DNA of 64,000 bases from Candidatus Gastranaerophilales bacterium. GTDB lineage: Bacteria > Cyanobacteriota > Vampirovibrionia > Gastranaerophilales > Gastranaerophilaceae. Positions 52,794 through 62,134 of the stretch are shown here, in pieces (the stretch's first letter is position 1; every line of letters begins with the position of its first letter). The stretch spans positions 1 through 64,000 of the forward strand of contig CALUTL010000003.1 in NCBI GenBank assembly GCA_944323655.1, given 5' to 3'. Under the pieces are notes generated by a model. The model was not told where the DNA came from. It did no database searches and saw only the letters and a list, made by a program, of their open reading frames with translations. Both the position numbers and the translations under genes were made by a program.

Positions 52794-53452
52794 TGATAGA
52801 ATTAAATGAGTTAAAAAAAGAACTGAAAAAATACGGTAGCCTTGCAGGTTCAAAAAATATGACACCCGGAATATCCGGTAATATGTCAGCAAGATTTGGC
52901 GACAAAATACTTATTACAACATCAGGTTCAGCAAATGCCTACTTAGAGGATGACGAACTTGTCTTGATTGATTATGAAGGAAACTTAGTCGAAGGAAGCA
53001 AGAAACCTTCAAGCGAGAAAATGCTTCACGTTGAATATTACAGACAAAGACCTGATATCAATTGTATTTTACACATGCATTCACCCTATTTAAGCACATT
53101 TGCAGCCTGCAAAAAGGCATTAGATGCGCCTATAATGCCTGAGAATATTTTTTATTTTGGCGAGATTCCGCTTGCAGAGTACGGACTGCCGTCATCGCAT
53201 GATCTTGTAATTAAGACGGCAAAATACTTTAAAGAATACAACGTAATTTTAATGGCAAATCACGGGATGATTTCAGCGGGCGAAACGATAAAAGAAGCCT
53301 ATTTAAACCTTGAGCTTGCAGAAAGCTATGCCCAAGTAGTATTACAAACAGCACTTCTTGGGGGGCCCTCCCACTTAACGAAAAAAGAAGTTGAAGAAAT
53401 TTATGCATTAAAAAACGGTTGTGGTAAAATTTCAGTAAAAGAGGAAAGATAA
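52793..53452 (+). CDS. Class II aldolase/adducin-family protein
   Basis: The 219-residue product is an AraD/FucA-type aldolase or epimerase: TPGISGNMSARFGDKILITT near 26, SGSANAYL, KPSSEKMLHVEYY (catalytic Glu), ILHMHSPYL (two Zn histidines) and VILMANHGMISAG (third). It may cleave or epimerise a sugar phosphate. Its place between LptD-like and LpxI genes, overlapping the former's stop, suggests a link to LPS sugar precursors, but the substrate is unknown. Confidence 0.85.
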   Translation: MIELNELKKELKKYGSLAGSKNMTPGISGNMSARFGDKILITTSGSANAYLEDDELVLIDYEGNLVEGSKKPSSEKMLHVEYYRQRPDINCILHMHSPYLSTFAACKKALDAPIMPENIFYFGEIPLAEYGLPSSHDLVIKTAKYFKEYNVILMANHGMISAGETIKEAYLNLELAESYAQVVLQTALLGGPSHLTKKEVEEIYALKNGCGKISVKEER

Positions 53453-54274
53453 ATGTCATTAATGTTAGAAAATAAACAAGGATTAATAGCCGGCGACGGA
53501 ATTTTACCTGTCAGGATGGCACAATATGCAAAAGAGAACGGGTTTGAAGTAGTATGTATATCTTTAGCAAAAGATAACAGAGCGAAATTAAAAAAATACT
53601 GTACAAAAGTCTACGAATGCCACCCAGGCGAAATAAACAGGATTGAAAAAATATTAAAAGAAGAAGAAATCAAGCAGGCAACATTTTTAGGCAAAGTCCA
53701 TAAGCGTGTACTTTTGCAGCTGCACAAATTTGATTCCAGAGCGATTGAGCTTTTAAAGACGATAAAAAGGTTAAACGATGATGAAGTAATGCTTTTAATC
53801 GTAAAAGAATTTGAAAAAGCGGGAATAACCGTACTTGACCAGACGATATTCATAAAGAATTTAATGATACCGGCAGGAGTTTTAGGCAAGCACAAGCCGA
53901 CGGAAGAACAGCTTCAGGATGTAAACTACGGATTTTGGCTTGCAAAAGAGATGGGAAAAATTGACGTAGGCCAGTCCGTAATCATAAAAGACAAAATGGC
54001 AATGGCAGTAGAGGCAATCGAAGGCACCGACATGTGCATAAAAAGAGGTTCAAAACTGGCCAAAAGCGGAGCAGTTGTGGTAAAAGTTGCAAAACCGAAA
54101 CAAGACAAGCGTTTTGATATCCCTGCAGTAGGTTTAAGAACATTAAAAACAATGAAACGCTATAAAGCATCGCTGCTTGCAGTAGAAGCAAATGAAACAA
54201 TCATTGTAAATCAAGAAGAAGTAATAAAATTTGCAGACGACAACAATATCGTATTAATGGCAGTAAATTCATGA
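53453..54274 (+). CDS. lpxI: LpxI, UDP-2,3-diacylglucosamine pyrophosphatase
   Basis: LpxI hydrolyses UDP-2,3-diacylglucosamine to lipid X and UMP, and replaces LpxH in many bacteria. The 273-residue product carries the family pattern: KQGLIAGDGILPVRMAQYAK near 9, FLGKVHKRVLL near 78, LNDDEVMLLIVKEFEKAGI, ANYG-like DVNYGFWLAKEMGKIDVGQS, AVEAIEGTD, KVAKPKQDKRFDIPAVG and AVEANETIIV. It is followed by lpxB with an ATGA overlap. Confidence 0.95.
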   Translation: MSLMLENKQGLIAGDGILPVRMAQYAKENGFEVVCISLAKDNRAKLKKYCTKVYECHPGEINRIEKILKEEEIKQATFLGKVHKRVLLQLHKFDSRAIELLKTIKRLNDDEVMLLIVKEFEKAGITVLDQTIFIKNLMIPAGVLGKHKPTEEQLQDVNYGFWLAKEMGKIDVGQSVIIKDKMAMAVEAIEGTDMCIKRGSKLAKSGAVVVKVAKPKQDKRFDIPAVGLRTLKTMKRYKASLLAVEANETIIVNQEEVIKFADDNNIVLMAVNS

Positions 54275-55401
54275 AAAAAGTTTTTATAATAACTGGCGAA
54301 TATTCAGGGGATATTCACGCATCAAAAGTAGCGAAGAAGCTTTATGAATTAAATCCGGAAATAGAAATAGAGGGAATAGGCGGAGAGAACTTAAAATCCG
54401 CAGGAGTGAAGCTGTTTTCGGATCAAAAGAAAATGGGAGCCGTCGGAATTTCTCTTGGCATAATCTATAATCACATACTATTAGGGAAACGAGTTGTAGA
54501 TTATATTACAAAGGATTATAAGCCTGATTTGGTAATTTTAACGGATTACGGAGCATTCAACCTTAATGTTGCGAAATTTTTGAAAAAAGCCGGAATAAAA
54601 ACATATTACTACATTCCGCCGCAAGTCTGGGCAAGCAGAAAATGGCGCATAAATACCATAAAGAAAAACATTGATGAAGTTCTTTGTATTTTTCCGTTTG
54701 AAAAAGAGATGTACGAAAGTTACGGAATAAAAACGCATTACTGCGGGCATCCATTAGTGTCACAGCTACCTCAAAAAGCAGACAGGGATAAGTTTTTCGA
54801 GAAATACGGACTTGATAAAACAAAAAAACTTGTTGCGATATTCCCGGGTTCAAGAAAGTTTGAGTTGAAACAATTAATGAAAGTTTTTGTAAAAACGGCT
54901 CAAAACCTTGAAAAACTTCACCCTGATATTCAGTTTGTAATTTCACATGCACCTAATTTATCTGACGAAGTTTTCGATAAATATTTAAAAGAAACGGAAT
55001 ACAAAGTAATAAAAGGTGACAATCAGGCACTTTTGAGTGTATCAGACGCACTTATACTCGCCTCAGGCACAGTCGCACTGGAAGCAGCATTATACGAAAC
55101 CCCAATGATAATAGCATATAGAGGGCCTTGGCTTTTCTATTTTATATACTTGATTGTAAGGTGCATAAAAATGGTATCACTTCCAAATATAATTGCCGGC
55201 AAAATAATAGTTCCGGAAATAATCCAAAAGGACGTAAACACAGAAAAAATCACTTACGAAATTGAAAAAATATTATATGACAACACTTACAGACAAAATT
55301 ACATTGAGGAACTCAAAAACATAAAATCGTTATTATCTGATAAAAATTCCTCAACAGAAGCGGCACTTGAAATAACAAAAGAATTAACAACAAAAAAATA
55401 A
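54271..55401 (+). CDS. lpxB: LpxB, lipid A disaccharide synthase
   Basis: LpxB joins UDP-2,3-diacylglucosamine and lipid X to make the lipid A disaccharide. The 376-residue GT19 enzyme shows FIITGEYSGDIHASKVAKKL (usual G-E-A-S-G-D), GIGGENLKSAG, YYIPPQVWASRKWRI near 112, YCGHPLVSQLP, IFPGSRKFELKQLM near 190, ASGTVALEAALYETPMIIAY and LPNIIAGKIIVPEI. The start overlaps lpxI by four bases. Last gene of the envelope operon. Confidence 0.95.
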   Translation: MKKVFIITGEYSGDIHASKVAKKLYELNPEIEIEGIGGENLKSAGVKLFSDQKKMGAVGISLGIIYNHILLGKRVVDYITKDYKPDLVILTDYGAFNLNVAKFLKKAGIKTYYYIPPQVWASRKWRINTIKKNIDEVLCIFPFEKEMYESYGIKTHYCGHPLVSQLPQKADRDKFFEKYGLDKTKKLVAIFPGSRKFELKQLMKVFVKTAQNLEKLHPDIQFVISHAPNLSDEVFDKYLKETEYKVIKGDNQALLSVSDALILASGTVALEAALYETPMIIAYRGPWLFYFIYLIVRCIKMVSLPNIIAGKIIVPEIIQKDVNTEKITYEIEKILYDNTYRQNYIEELKNIKSLLSDKNSSTEAALEITKELTTKK

Positions 55402-55489
55402 TACCCTTTATTTAACATAAGTTAACTTTTACTTTTAAAACAAGCAAAAATCTGATAAGAATAACGTTTATAAATACAGGCAGTGTATT

Positions 55490-57172
55490 ATGACGGAAAT
55501 TTCAAGTGTAAAACCAGAAAATATAAAGAATCCGTTTGCGGAGTTTAAGCAAAACTCTAACGGATATTATTTTATGACTCAAACTCCAAATACTGTCCCT
55601 GACAGCTTTGAGTCAACGACAAAAGAAAAGCAGGAGGAAAAAAAGACAAAACACTTGGGAAAAACCATTGCCTTTTCAGCACTTGGGACGGGGCTTGGAA
55701 TTTTATTTTTAATGAAAGGTTTGCCGAAAAATGCCTACAAAACCATTGAAAAATGGTCACAGAAACTTGAAGCTAAACTTAACAAGCAGCGCAAAAACGG
55801 TCAGGTAGGGAAGTTAGAAGAATTTTACACATTTACCTTGAATAAACTTGCCTCATTTATGGGCAAAGCCAAAAGCATAAATAATTTTGTAGCAGTCAAA
55901 GACATTTCGTTTAAAAAACTGATGTACAAAAACAAATACACTAAAAATATTCACGATAGAATTACGGAAATTTATGAAAAAATAGGCAGACGCACAGTAA
56001 ACAAATCATACGACAAAGCCAAAACCAAACTTAATTCAACATTTCAAATATTTGAAGATTATGATGAAAAAATATTAATGAACAGTCAAAACGGCACAGC
56101 AATAGTTGAAGGCAAAACCGTAAACGAATGGCTTGATAAAATAGAAAGTTTAAAGACTACAATACGCAGAACTTGGAACAAAAACTTCGGCCAACGAGAA
56201 CGAGGGAAACGATACGGTATAATAAAAGATGATATGAAAAATCTGACCGAAGACGTATGGGAATCAACGGCCGGCAACTTGGACAATTTAAGCCGAAAGG
56301 AATTGTACGAAACCTTTATAGCGGAAGAAAAGCTTGCAGCGCCAAAGATGAAACTACTTCACGACACAATGAATTCAAGATATATAATAACCCGTGACAT
56401 AGATGACATCTACAAAAGCTCAGTTGACGTAATTGATAATATAACTTCATTTATAAAAACCCGCGACCAATCCTCACGCGACATTATAAAAGAGTTAAGA
56501 TTGAAACTTGAGGATTGGAAGAAACTTTCAGGCGACAATGAATCTGCAAACAGACTTAAGCTTAATGAAGAAATAACAGCAATATTGAAGAAGTTATCTT
56601 CAAATATAAAAGAGAACAGCCGCACCTACGGCTACAACCAGGAAATAATAAGACAGCTTGACACAAACATTGAAGTTGTCGGAAGCATAATGGGCGAAAG
56701 CGGCAAAGGAGCGCTTCAAGAGATTCATACGATATACAAAAAATTACTGCCCCGAGAAGATTACATAAAACTAAAAAATACAAGCACAAGAAACATAAAA
56801 GCTCTTGATGATGCGATAAAGAAAGAAACGGACAGTTTCTTTGATATGGAAAGAGATTTGACACTGGGCTCAGCGCCGACTGACATCTTGTCAATTTTAG
56901 CAGCAATCGGTGCGATCGGAGTGGGACTATCAAAAGCGGAAAACAAAGACCAGCAAAACACAGTTCTGTTAAAAGCAGGAATTCCGGCAGTAGGTGCGAT
57001 TGCGACATCATTATATTTTTCGGCAAGTTTAGTATCAGGCGGCAGAGCGATGTTATACGGGGCAATTTCAGGACTTGCGATAAGCAAATTAGGCTCAATG
57101 CTTGACGAATACCGCAAAAAACATTTTCCGTCAACAACCGCCAAACAAAATAAACCGAATGGTGCAGTCTAA
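55490..57172 (+). CDS. Large hypothetical membrane protein, 560 aa
   Basis: No recognised family. One N-terminal membrane helix (KTIAFSALGTGLGILFLMKG, about 63-82) is followed by a long helical domain (90-440) and C-terminal hydrophobic helices (DILSILAAIGAIGVGLS near 463, IPAVGAIATSLYFSASLVSG near 490, then LYGAISGLAISKLG). It resembles in build, though not clearly in sequence, the 688- and 1137-residue proteins earlier in the window. Monocistronic. Confidence 0.65.
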   Translation: MTEISSVKPENIKNPFAEFKQNSNGYYFMTQTPNTVPDSFESTTKEKQEEKKTKHLGKTIAFSALGTGLGILFLMKGLPKNAYKTIEKWSQKLEAKLNKQRKNGQVGKLEEFYTFTLNKLASFMGKAKSINNFVAVKDISFKKLMYKNKYTKNIHDRITEIYEKIGRRTVNKSYDKAKTKLNSTFQIFEDYDEKILMNSQNGTAIVEGKTVNEWLDKIESLKTTIRRTWNKNFGQRERGKRYGIIKDDMKNLTEDVWESTAGNLDNLSRKELYETFIAEEKLAAPKMKLLHDTMNSRYIITRDIDDIYKSSVDVIDNITSFIKTRDQSSRDIIKELRLKLEDWKKLSGDNESANRLKLNEEITAILKKLSSNIKENSRTYGYNQEIIRQLDTNIEVVGSIMGESGKGALQEIHTIYKKLLPREDYIKLKNTSTRNIKALDDAIKKETDSFFDMERDLTLGSAPTDILSILAAIGAIGVGLSKAENKDQQNTVLLKAGIPAVGAIATSLYFSASLVSGGRAMLYGAISGLAISKLGSMLDEYRKKHFPSTTAKQNKPNGAV

Positions 57173-57226
57173 AAGATTGTGTTTTTGCTATAATACACTA
57201 GCAACGTAGAATTACAGAGAAGATTT

Positions 57227-58258
57227 ATGCCAACAACCGAAAATAAAACAATCAGAGAGAACCTTGAACAAAGAGAATTTGAATTTTTAAACGAATATGC
57301 AACCAAAAGCTCACAGTCAAAAGGGCGAAAAATAAAAGAAGAAGAATGTCCTCTAAGAACCTGTTTTCAAAGGGACAGAGACAGGATACTTCATTCAAAA
57401 GCATTTCGCCGTTTAAAACATAAAACGCAGGTATTTTTATCCCCTTTTGACGACCATTTCAGAACCCGTCTGACACATACTCTTGAGGTTTCGCAAATTG
57501 CGCGCACAATAGCAAGAGCCTTGAATTTTAATGAAGATTTGACAGAAGCGATAGCACTGGGGCACGATTTAGGACATACCCCATTCGGACATTGCGGAGA
57601 AGGTGTTTTAAACGAGCTTGTAAAGGGCGGATTTCACCATAATATTCAAAGTGTCAGGGTTGTAGAAATCTTAGAAAAACTGAACCTTTGCGAAGAAACG
57701 ATTGACGGAATTTTAACCCACACCTGGGGCTACAGACCAAACACACCGGAAGCACAGATAGTACAGCTTGCGGACAAAATAGCTTACATAAACCACGATA
57801 TAGAAGATTCCATTCGAGCTGGCATAATTTCAGAGAGCGATTTACCGCAAGATTGCATAGATTATTTTTCATCAATTCAAAGTCAGCGTTTGAATAAAAT
57901 GATTACGGAAATTATAAATAATTCTATCGGCAAGCCGACCGTTTCAATGAGTGAAGAGGCTTGGGAATACACAACCCGACTTCGCAAATGGATGTTTGAG
58001 AATGTTTATATGGATTCACCTGCAAAACTTGAAGAAAGCAAAGCCCGAAATGTAATAAGGGAATTATTTTACTTTTATTCGGACAAACTTAAAAACATTT
58101 GCGATGAATCAAGGATTGAAAGAATAGTAACGGATTACATATCAGGGATGACCGACCGATACGCTATTGAAAAATACAAAGAAAACTTTATTCCGACAGG
58201 ATTTCACACAAGCGCAAGGGACGATTATTTATTCAAACTTGCAAATACAATTGAATAA
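57227..58258 (+). CDS. dgt: dGTPase-like HD-domain triphosphohydrolase
   Basis: The 343-residue HD protein fits the dGTPase-like family (Dgt type 2): RDRDRILHSKAFRRLKHKTQ near 47, TRLTHTLEVSQIARTIARAL (H near 85) and LGHDLGHTPFGHCGE (HD pair near 113), then VQLADKIAYINHDIEDSIRA (D). Members cleave dNTPs to nucleosides and triphosphate; some act against phage. Specificity cannot be told from sequence. Its end lies 10 bases from the convergent GNAT gene. Confidence 0.9.
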   Translation: MPTTENKTIRENLEQREFEFLNEYATKSSQSKGRKIKEEECPLRTCFQRDRDRILHSKAFRRLKHKTQVFLSPFDDHFRTRLTHTLEVSQIARTIARALNFNEDLTEAIALGHDLGHTPFGHCGEGVLNELVKGGFHHNIQSVRVVEILEKLNLCEETIDGILTHTWGYRPNTPEAQIVQLADKIAYINHDIEDSIRAGIISESDLPQDCIDYFSSIQSQRLNKMITEIINNSIGKPTVSMSEEAWEYTTRLRKWMFENVYMDSPAKLEESKARNVIRELFYFYSDKLKNICDESRIERIVTDYISGMTDRYAIEKYKENFIPTGFHTSARDDYLFKLANTIE

Positions 58259-58268
58259 TTTATCGGAT

Positions 58269-58745
58269 TTATTTAAACTTTTCAAGATACATAATACTGC
58301 CGAAATTCAATTTAAAAGGAATTTTAGTATTATTTTGAATAGCCTCATCAATTATTTTGGTATCTTCAGGCTTTTTGCAGGTAAACCCGAGTTTTCTGTA
58401 AAATTTTTGAGGAGGAGTATAAGGATCCTTAGCGTTGTAAGCGATACAATGAATCCTTCCTTCCGCACCGCTTTCACGGCTTAAGTGTTTTGCAAAATTA
58501 ATAAAATCCGAACCGACACCTTCACCTTTTTTAAAAGCTTCAAGCTTATTTATATAAAGTGAATACACAGGGTTTGTAATCGGATAAAAGTCGCTGTTTT
58601 TGAGAAGCACTTTTTCCGCCTGCATAAACCCTAAAAATTCACCTGTTTTAGTAGAGAACATATTATACTGCGTTGCAGATTTACCAACGGCCTTATAAAT
58701 CAAGCGTTGTGGTAATTTCAATAATTTTAGAGCGCCTATAACCAT
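58269..58745 (-). CDS. GNAT-like acetyltransferase family protein
   Basis: The 158-residue product is a paralogue of the protein at 8001. It has GEFLGFMQAEKVLLK, the acetyl-CoA loop KKGEGVGSDFINFAKHLSRE (near 92-111), GRIHCIAYNAKDP and FYRKLGF near 131. It lacks the N-terminal linker found in the paralogue. AAGGGGAAATAAA precedes ATG. Substrate unknown. Confidence 0.7.
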   Translation of the reverse strand: MVIGALKLLKLPQRLIYKAVGKSATQYNMFSTKTGEFLGFMQAEKVLLKNSDFYPITNPVYSLYINKLEAFKKGEGVGSDFINFAKHLSRESGAEGRIHCIAYNAKDPYTPPQKFYRKLGFTCKKPEDTKIIDEAIQNNTKIPFKLNFGSIMYLEKFK

Positions 58746-58897
58746 TTTATTTCCCCTTGAATATTAAAAAACAGGGAAAAAATAAAAATTGCTGAATAAA
58801 AATATTTTTTTACAAAAGGTTAATATTAAAACACCAAAGAAATTTATGTAATATAATTGTAAGAGTAGAAAACAATAGACAAAATAGGGATAGAGCT

Positions 58898-60274
58898 TTG
58901 AAAAAGAAATATCATTTTATCGCAATAGGCGGAATAGGAATGAGCGGTCTGGCGAAGTATCTGCTAGAAAACGGGTGCGAAGTATCAGGCTCGGACATTA
59001 AAGAAAGTAAATATATTGATAAATTAAGAAAGCTTGGCGCAAAAGTTTTCATCGGGCATTACGAGAGCAACTTGCCGGAAGATTGTGTTGTTGTAGCAAG
59101 TACGGCAATAAGAGAAGATAATCCAGAACTTATGAAAGCCAAAAGACTTGGGCTTACGATATACCACAGATCGGACCTTTTGGCAGAGATTTCGATGCAG
59201 GACAAGTTTTTCATCGGATTTTCAGGAACCCACGGAAAAACAACGACAAGCGGTTTAGCATCATACGTATTGGATTTAGCGGGATACAATCCTTCTTTTG
59301 TAGTCGGGGGAATTATACCGGAACTCGGTGTAAACGCACAATCCACAAACGGGAAGTATTTCGTTGCAGAGCTTGATGAAAGTGACGGAACAATAGTTAA
59401 ATATGCGCCGAACATTTGCGTAATCAACAATCTTGAACCCGATCATCTTGATTTTTATAAAGACGGAATGAAATCACTTCTTGCTACATTTGAGAAGTTT
59501 ATTTCAAATATAAAAGAAGATTCTATTGTGCTGATTAACAATGACTGCGAAGTTTTAAAACAACTTCATGCACATAAAGTTATGACATTTGGCTTAAATG
59601 AGGCTGATTACACAGCTAAGAACATTGTATTCAATCAAGATTGCACAACGTTTGATGTTTATTTTAAAGGTGAACTTTTAACCTCACTTTCAATAATTTT
59701 GAAAGGCCGACATAATGTTTATAATTCACTTGCGGTAATAGCAAGCCTTCACCAATCAGGAGTGGATATTGAAAAAGTCAAAAAGCATTTTGCGACATTT
59801 TCTGGAATGGGCAGAAGATTTCAAAAGGTAGGCGAATTTGACGGAATTTCGGTTTATGACGATTACGCACACCACCCGACAGAAATTAAGGCTACATTAT
59901 CTTGTGCCGAAAGCTTCAAAAACAAACGGGTAATAGCGGTATTCCAGCCGCACCGTTATACAAGACTGAAAAATCTCTGGAATGATTTTCTTAATGCCTT
60001 TGAAGGCGTCGACGAAGTTATAATAACGGATGTTTACGCAGCCTCAGAAGACCCGATAGAAGGAGTTACGGGAGAAAATTTTGCAAATGAACTAAAAACC
60101 CATACTGATATCAACTGCAAATACATAGGCGGAGATATTAAATCAGTCGCCAAAAATCTGTTTCCGCTTCTTGAAAACGGCGATATCGTAATCGGGCTTG
60201 GTGCAGGCACAATAACTTCACTCGGTAAAGAGCTTCTGGCTTTAAACGAAGGACTTGCAAATGCTGTTAATTGA
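58898..60274 (+). CDS. murC: MurC, UDP-N-acetylmuramate--L-alanine ligase
   Basis: MurC adds L-Ala to UDP-MurNAc, the first amino acid of the peptidoglycan stem. The 458-residue product has IGGIGMSGLAKYLLENG at 9, GSDIKES, the ATP-binding GFSGTHGKTTTSGLAS near 107, ELDESDGTIVKYAP, NNLEPDHLDFYKD, GRHNVYNSLA and YDDYAHHPTEIKATL. Start is TTG behind AGGGA. First of murC-murB-ddl-ftsQ; the next gene overlaps by 14 bases. Confidence 0.95.
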   Translation: MKKKYHFIAIGGIGMSGLAKYLLENGCEVSGSDIKESKYIDKLRKLGAKVFIGHYESNLPEDCVVVASTAIREDNPELMKAKRLGLTIYHRSDLLAEISMQDKFFIGFSGTHGKTTTSGLASYVLDLAGYNPSFVVGGIIPELGVNAQSTNGKYFVAELDESDGTIVKYAPNICVINNLEPDHLDFYKDGMKSLLATFEKFISNIKEDSIVLINNDCEVLKQLHAHKVMTFGLNEADYTAKNIVFNQDCTTFDVYFKGELLTSLSIILKGRHNVYNSLAVIASLHQSGVDIEKVKKHFATFSGMGRRFQKVGEFDGISVYDDYAHHPTEIKATLSCAESFKNKRVIAVFQPHRYTRLKNLWNDFLNAFEGVDEVIITDVYAASEDPIEGVTGENFANELKTHTDINCKYIGGDIKSVAKNLFPLLENGDIVIGLGAGTITSLGKELLALNEGLANAVN

Positions 60275-61160
60275 AGAAAATTTTGATGTAAAAAAATTAA
60301 CTTCACTCAAATGCGGCGGGAAGATAAAAAAAGTGATTTTTCCGAAGACGGAAGATGAATTTAAGGAGGCTTTGAGTTTATTTCCCGATGCACAAGTTTT
60401 CGGGAATTTATCTAACACGCTTGTGTCGACTTACGGGTATGAGGGAGAAGTTATTTTAACAACCAAAATGGCTTCTTACAAATTTGAAGACGACTTCGTG
60501 ACGGCTGATTGCGGAGTAAAGGGGCCAAAATTATCGCAGGCAGCAGCAGAGCAAGGATTGAGCGGACTTGAATTTATGATAGCCTTCCCGGGCACCGTCG
60601 GCGGAGAAGTCTTTATGAACGCAGGCGCACACGGCCAATCAATCAGCGACATTTTTGTTGAGGCACTTTGCTGGAGTAAAGAAAAGGGCTTTATGACTCT
60701 AACAAAAGAGGATATGAAGTTTTCTTACCGCACTTCAATATGCCAAAGTGAAAATATTGTTATTTTAAATGCTAAATTTAAACTCCAAAGAACAAATCCG
60801 GAAGCAATAAAATCCAAAATGCAAGAGAATTTGGATTTCAGAAAAGCGAAACAACCAAACCTTGCGACTCCAAATTGCGGAAGCGTATTCAGAAACCCTG
60901 AAGGCGATTCGGCAGGCAGGCTTTTGGAAAGTATAGGAGCCAAAACCTTCAGCATAAACGGCGCAAAGGTATGGGAAAATCACGCAAATTTTATAGACAA
61001 CAAAAACAATGCCACCTCAACGGATATTCTGGAGTTAATGGCAAAAATGCAAACCTGCGTAAAAGAGAAGTATAATATAAAATTAAAGCCCGAAGTAAGA
61101 TTTTTGGGCGGGACAGATAAAAGAGAGGATGAATTATGCAAAATATTATTCCAAGAATAG
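60261..61160 (+). CDS. murB: MurB, UDP-N-acetylenolpyruvoylglucosamine reductase
   Basis: MurB reduces enolpyruvyl-UDP-GlcNAc to UDP-MurNAc using NADPH and FAD. The product (299 aa from ATG 60261; an upstream TTG at 60255 is also in frame, but AAGGA fits the ATG) has LSNTLVS, GLSGLEFMIAFPGTVGGEVF near 98, MNAGAHG, SYRTS, the catalytic serine in NCGSVFRNP near 209 and C-terminal Glu in KPEVRFLG. A type II (short) MurB. It overlaps ddl by 25 bases. Confidence 0.95.
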   Translation: MLLIEENFDVKKLTSLKCGGKIKKVIFPKTEDEFKEALSLFPDAQVFGNLSNTLVSTYGYEGEVILTTKMASYKFEDDFVTADCGVKGPKLSQAAAEQGLSGLEFMIAFPGTVGGEVFMNAGAHGQSISDIFVEALCWSKEKGFMTLTKEDMKFSYRTSICQSENIVILNAKFKLQRTNPEAIKSKMQENLDFRKAKQPNLATPNCGSVFRNPEGDSAGRLLESIGAKTFSINGAKVWENHANFIDNKNNATSTDILELMAKMQTCVKEKYNIKLKPEVRFLGGTDKREDELCKILFQE

Positions 61161-62116
61161 ATAAAAACGCAAAAATAGCCGTACTTTGCGGCGGAATGTC
61201 ATCGGAAGCAGAAGTTTCAAGGCGTTCCGGCAAAGGCTGCTATGAAGCATTAAAAAGACTCGGCTATAAAAATGCAGAACTTGTAGAAGTTGACACCAAT
61301 ATAGCAAACACGCTTAAAAACGGCAAATATGAATACGCCTACAACGCACTTCACGGCAAATACGGTGAAGACGGCTGTATTCAAGGAATTCTTGAAATCT
61401 TAAAAATCCCTTACACAGGCTGCGGAGTAATGTCGAGCGCAATTTGTATGAACAAAGAATTTACCAAAAGGATTCTCTCAACAAACCCCGATATTATAAT
61501 GGCAAAATCTGCTTTCGTAAAAAAAGGAGAAGACCTTTTTGAAAAGACAAAAACCCTGACTTATCCTTTGTTTGTAAAACCGGTAAGCGAAGGTTCAAGC
61601 TTTGGGATGACAAAAGTTGACAAAAAAGAAGATCTTGAAGCAGCTTACAAAACCGCAATTGAATTCAATGACGATGTTTTAATCGAAGAATTTATAGACG
61701 GATTTTTTGTAACAGTCGGAGTGCTTGAACGTGATGTAAAAACACCTGACGGCAATTTAAAAAGAGAAGCTTTTGCCACAGAAATTCTTGAAATCCGCCC
61801 GAAAAACGAATGGTACGATTTTGAAGCCAAATACACAAGCGGAATGTCAGATTTTATCGTTCCGTCAACAAGCCTTAATGCAGACGTAACAAAAAAAGTA
61901 AAAGAAGCGGCAGTTAAAGCATTTGAAACCGCAGGTTGCAGCGGAGTCGCAAGAATTGATTTTATGATGAAGGACAATATCCCATATCTTCTTGAAATCA
62001 ACACAAGCCCGGGTATGACTGTTGTAAGCGACTTACCGGCACAATCAGCCGCAATGGATATAAATTACGACGAATTAGTGCTTTTAATTCTAAACAGCGC
62101 AGGATTAAACAAGTAA
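61136..62116 (+). CDS. ddl: D-alanine--D-alanine ligase
   Basis: Ddl makes the D-Ala-D-Ala dipeptide for peptidoglycan. The 326-residue ATP-grasp enzyme shows VLCGGMSSEAEVSRRSGKGC near 16, ALHGKYGEDGCIQGILEILK, YTGCGVMSSAICMNKEFTKR, FVKPVSEGSSFGMTKV near 143, EEFIDGFFVTVG, GVARIDFMM and EINTSPGMT (metal ligands). GAGAGGATGAATT precedes the ATG. Confidence 0.95.
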   Translation: MQNIIPRIDKNAKIAVLCGGMSSEAEVSRRSGKGCYEALKRLGYKNAELVEVDTNIANTLKNGKYEYAYNALHGKYGEDGCIQGILEILKIPYTGCGVMSSAICMNKEFTKRILSTNPDIIMAKSAFVKKGEDLFEKTKTLTYPLFVKPVSEGSSFGMTKVDKKEDLEAAYKTAIEFNDDVLIEEFIDGFFVTVGVLERDVKTPDGNLKREAFATEILEIRPKNEWYDFEAKYTSGMSDFIVPSTSLNADVTKKVKEAAVKAFETAGCSGVARIDFMMKDNIPYLLEINTSPGMTVVSDLPAQSAAMDINYDELVLLILNSAGLNK

Positions 62117-62134
62117 TCGGAAAACAAAAACACA

